Assembly (NCBI GenBank): GCA_006508105.1
Contig: QKPP01000059.1
Location: 1-64,000 of the forward strand
Source: Myxococcales bacterium FL481
Lineage (GTDB): Bacteria > Myxococcota_A > Polyangia > Nannocystales > Nannocystaceae
DNA: 64,000 nucleotides
Direction of reading: 5' to 3'
Part shown: positions 63,775-64,000 of the stretch, in pieces
How positions within the stretch are numbered: position 1 is the first letter of the stretch
Layout of the letters: each line of letters begins with the position of its first letter
Program-made: the position numbers and the translations under genes
The notes under the pieces: generated by a model
What the model was told of the DNA's origin: nothing
What the model saw: the letters and a program-made list of their open reading frames with translations, nothing else
Database searches by the model: none

Positions 63775-64000
63775 CTACGGGTCCGGCGTGCCGCTACCCG
63801 TACAGCCCGTGTTGGTGCACCCGACCAAGGACAGGCGGATGTCCCGTCCCGGCCCCGGCGGGGGGAACGTGAAGCCGACGGGGGGCCCCATCACAATGCC
63901 GGCCCGATCCAATGGCTGAACCGAGATCTCGCCGACCGTCCGCCCGTTGAGGATCCGCGACGGATCCGGGAGGCGATAGTAAAACTGCGTGCTCGCGTCT
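63775..64000 (-). CDS. C-terminal fragment of a secreted or lipid-exposed protein (5' end outside window)
   Basis: The minus-strand frame is open from the right edge to TAG at 63775, 74 residues. It reads TQFYYRLPDPSRILNGRTVGEISV and then GPPVGFTFPPPGPGRDIRLSLVGC, with a Cys-Thr-Asn-Thr-Gly-Cys end. The strand-like hydrophobic pattern and paired Cys suggest a beta-rich extracellular domain. Too short to identify. Confidence 0.55.
   Translation of the reverse strand, partial: DASTQFYYRLPDPSRILNGRTVGEISVQPLDRAGIVMGPPVGFTFPPPGPGRDIRLSLVGCTNTGCTGSGTPDP

Overview
This is a GC-rich chromosomal window from what looks like a myxobacterium (Myxococcota, probably a marine or Nannocystis-like lineage rather than Myxococcus). 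The grounds are the GC content and strong GC3 bias, many lipoproteins and Cys-rich secreted proteins, a C-terminal tail resembling the MYXO-CTERM sorting signal, a stand-alone RRM protein, and GTG/TTG starts with 1-8 base gene overlaps. No insertion sequence, integrase, prophage or CRISPR array is visible. The content is core plus lineage-specific genes.

Layout. 1-387: tail of a Cys-rich secreted protein. 584-4664: glutaminyl-tRNA synthetase with a fused YqeY/GatB-type tail, an esterase lipoprotein and an MBL-fold hydrolase. 5081-7762: large CgeB-like glycosyltransferase. 7781-17759: six-gene minus-strand operon (metallopeptidase, coiled-coil membrane protein, MoxR ATPase, DUF58, BatA/VWA protein, VWA/GATase-like protein) in which every junction is a 4-base start/stop overlap. 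18013-25363: MscS channel, cupin, two polytopic envelope proteins, Sel1-repeat protein and RRM protein.

25588-31591: tryptophan operon on the minus strand, in transcription order a DAHP-synthase-like gene, trpE, trpG, trpD and a trpC-trpF fusion. It is preceded by a candidate attenuator (short reading frame with Trp-Arg-Trp, a possible antiterminator pairing and a terminator hairpin). The DAHP-synthase-like protein has lost family metal-ligand and substrate residues. trpA and trpB are not in the window.

31917-38849: YceI-like lipoprotein, UvrD-type helicase, S9 peptidase lipoprotein, a DUF6918-like protein and a small protein preceded by two DnaA-box-like sites. 39047-41797: a structured RNA candidate, then a Cys-rich lipoprotein, an ECF sigma factor and a membrane partner whose C-terminus shares the lipoprotein's Cys pattern. 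41807-47846: GNAT acetyltransferase, tRNA-His, OmpA-family protein, a second AftB-like membrane protein and an RpoH-type sigma factor.

48042-64000: leucyl aminopeptidase, PP2C phosphatase, pseudouridine synthase with moeA, MltD-like lytic transglycosylase, TatA, a zinc-ribbon membrane protein with an outer-membrane protein, a PilZ-like protein with a lipoprotein, two LolC/E-type permeases without an ATPase, a TPR lipoprotein with a strong terminator, and the tail of another secreted protein. Much of the window serves the envelope: surface glycosylation, peptidoglycan turnover, lipoprotein handling and export.
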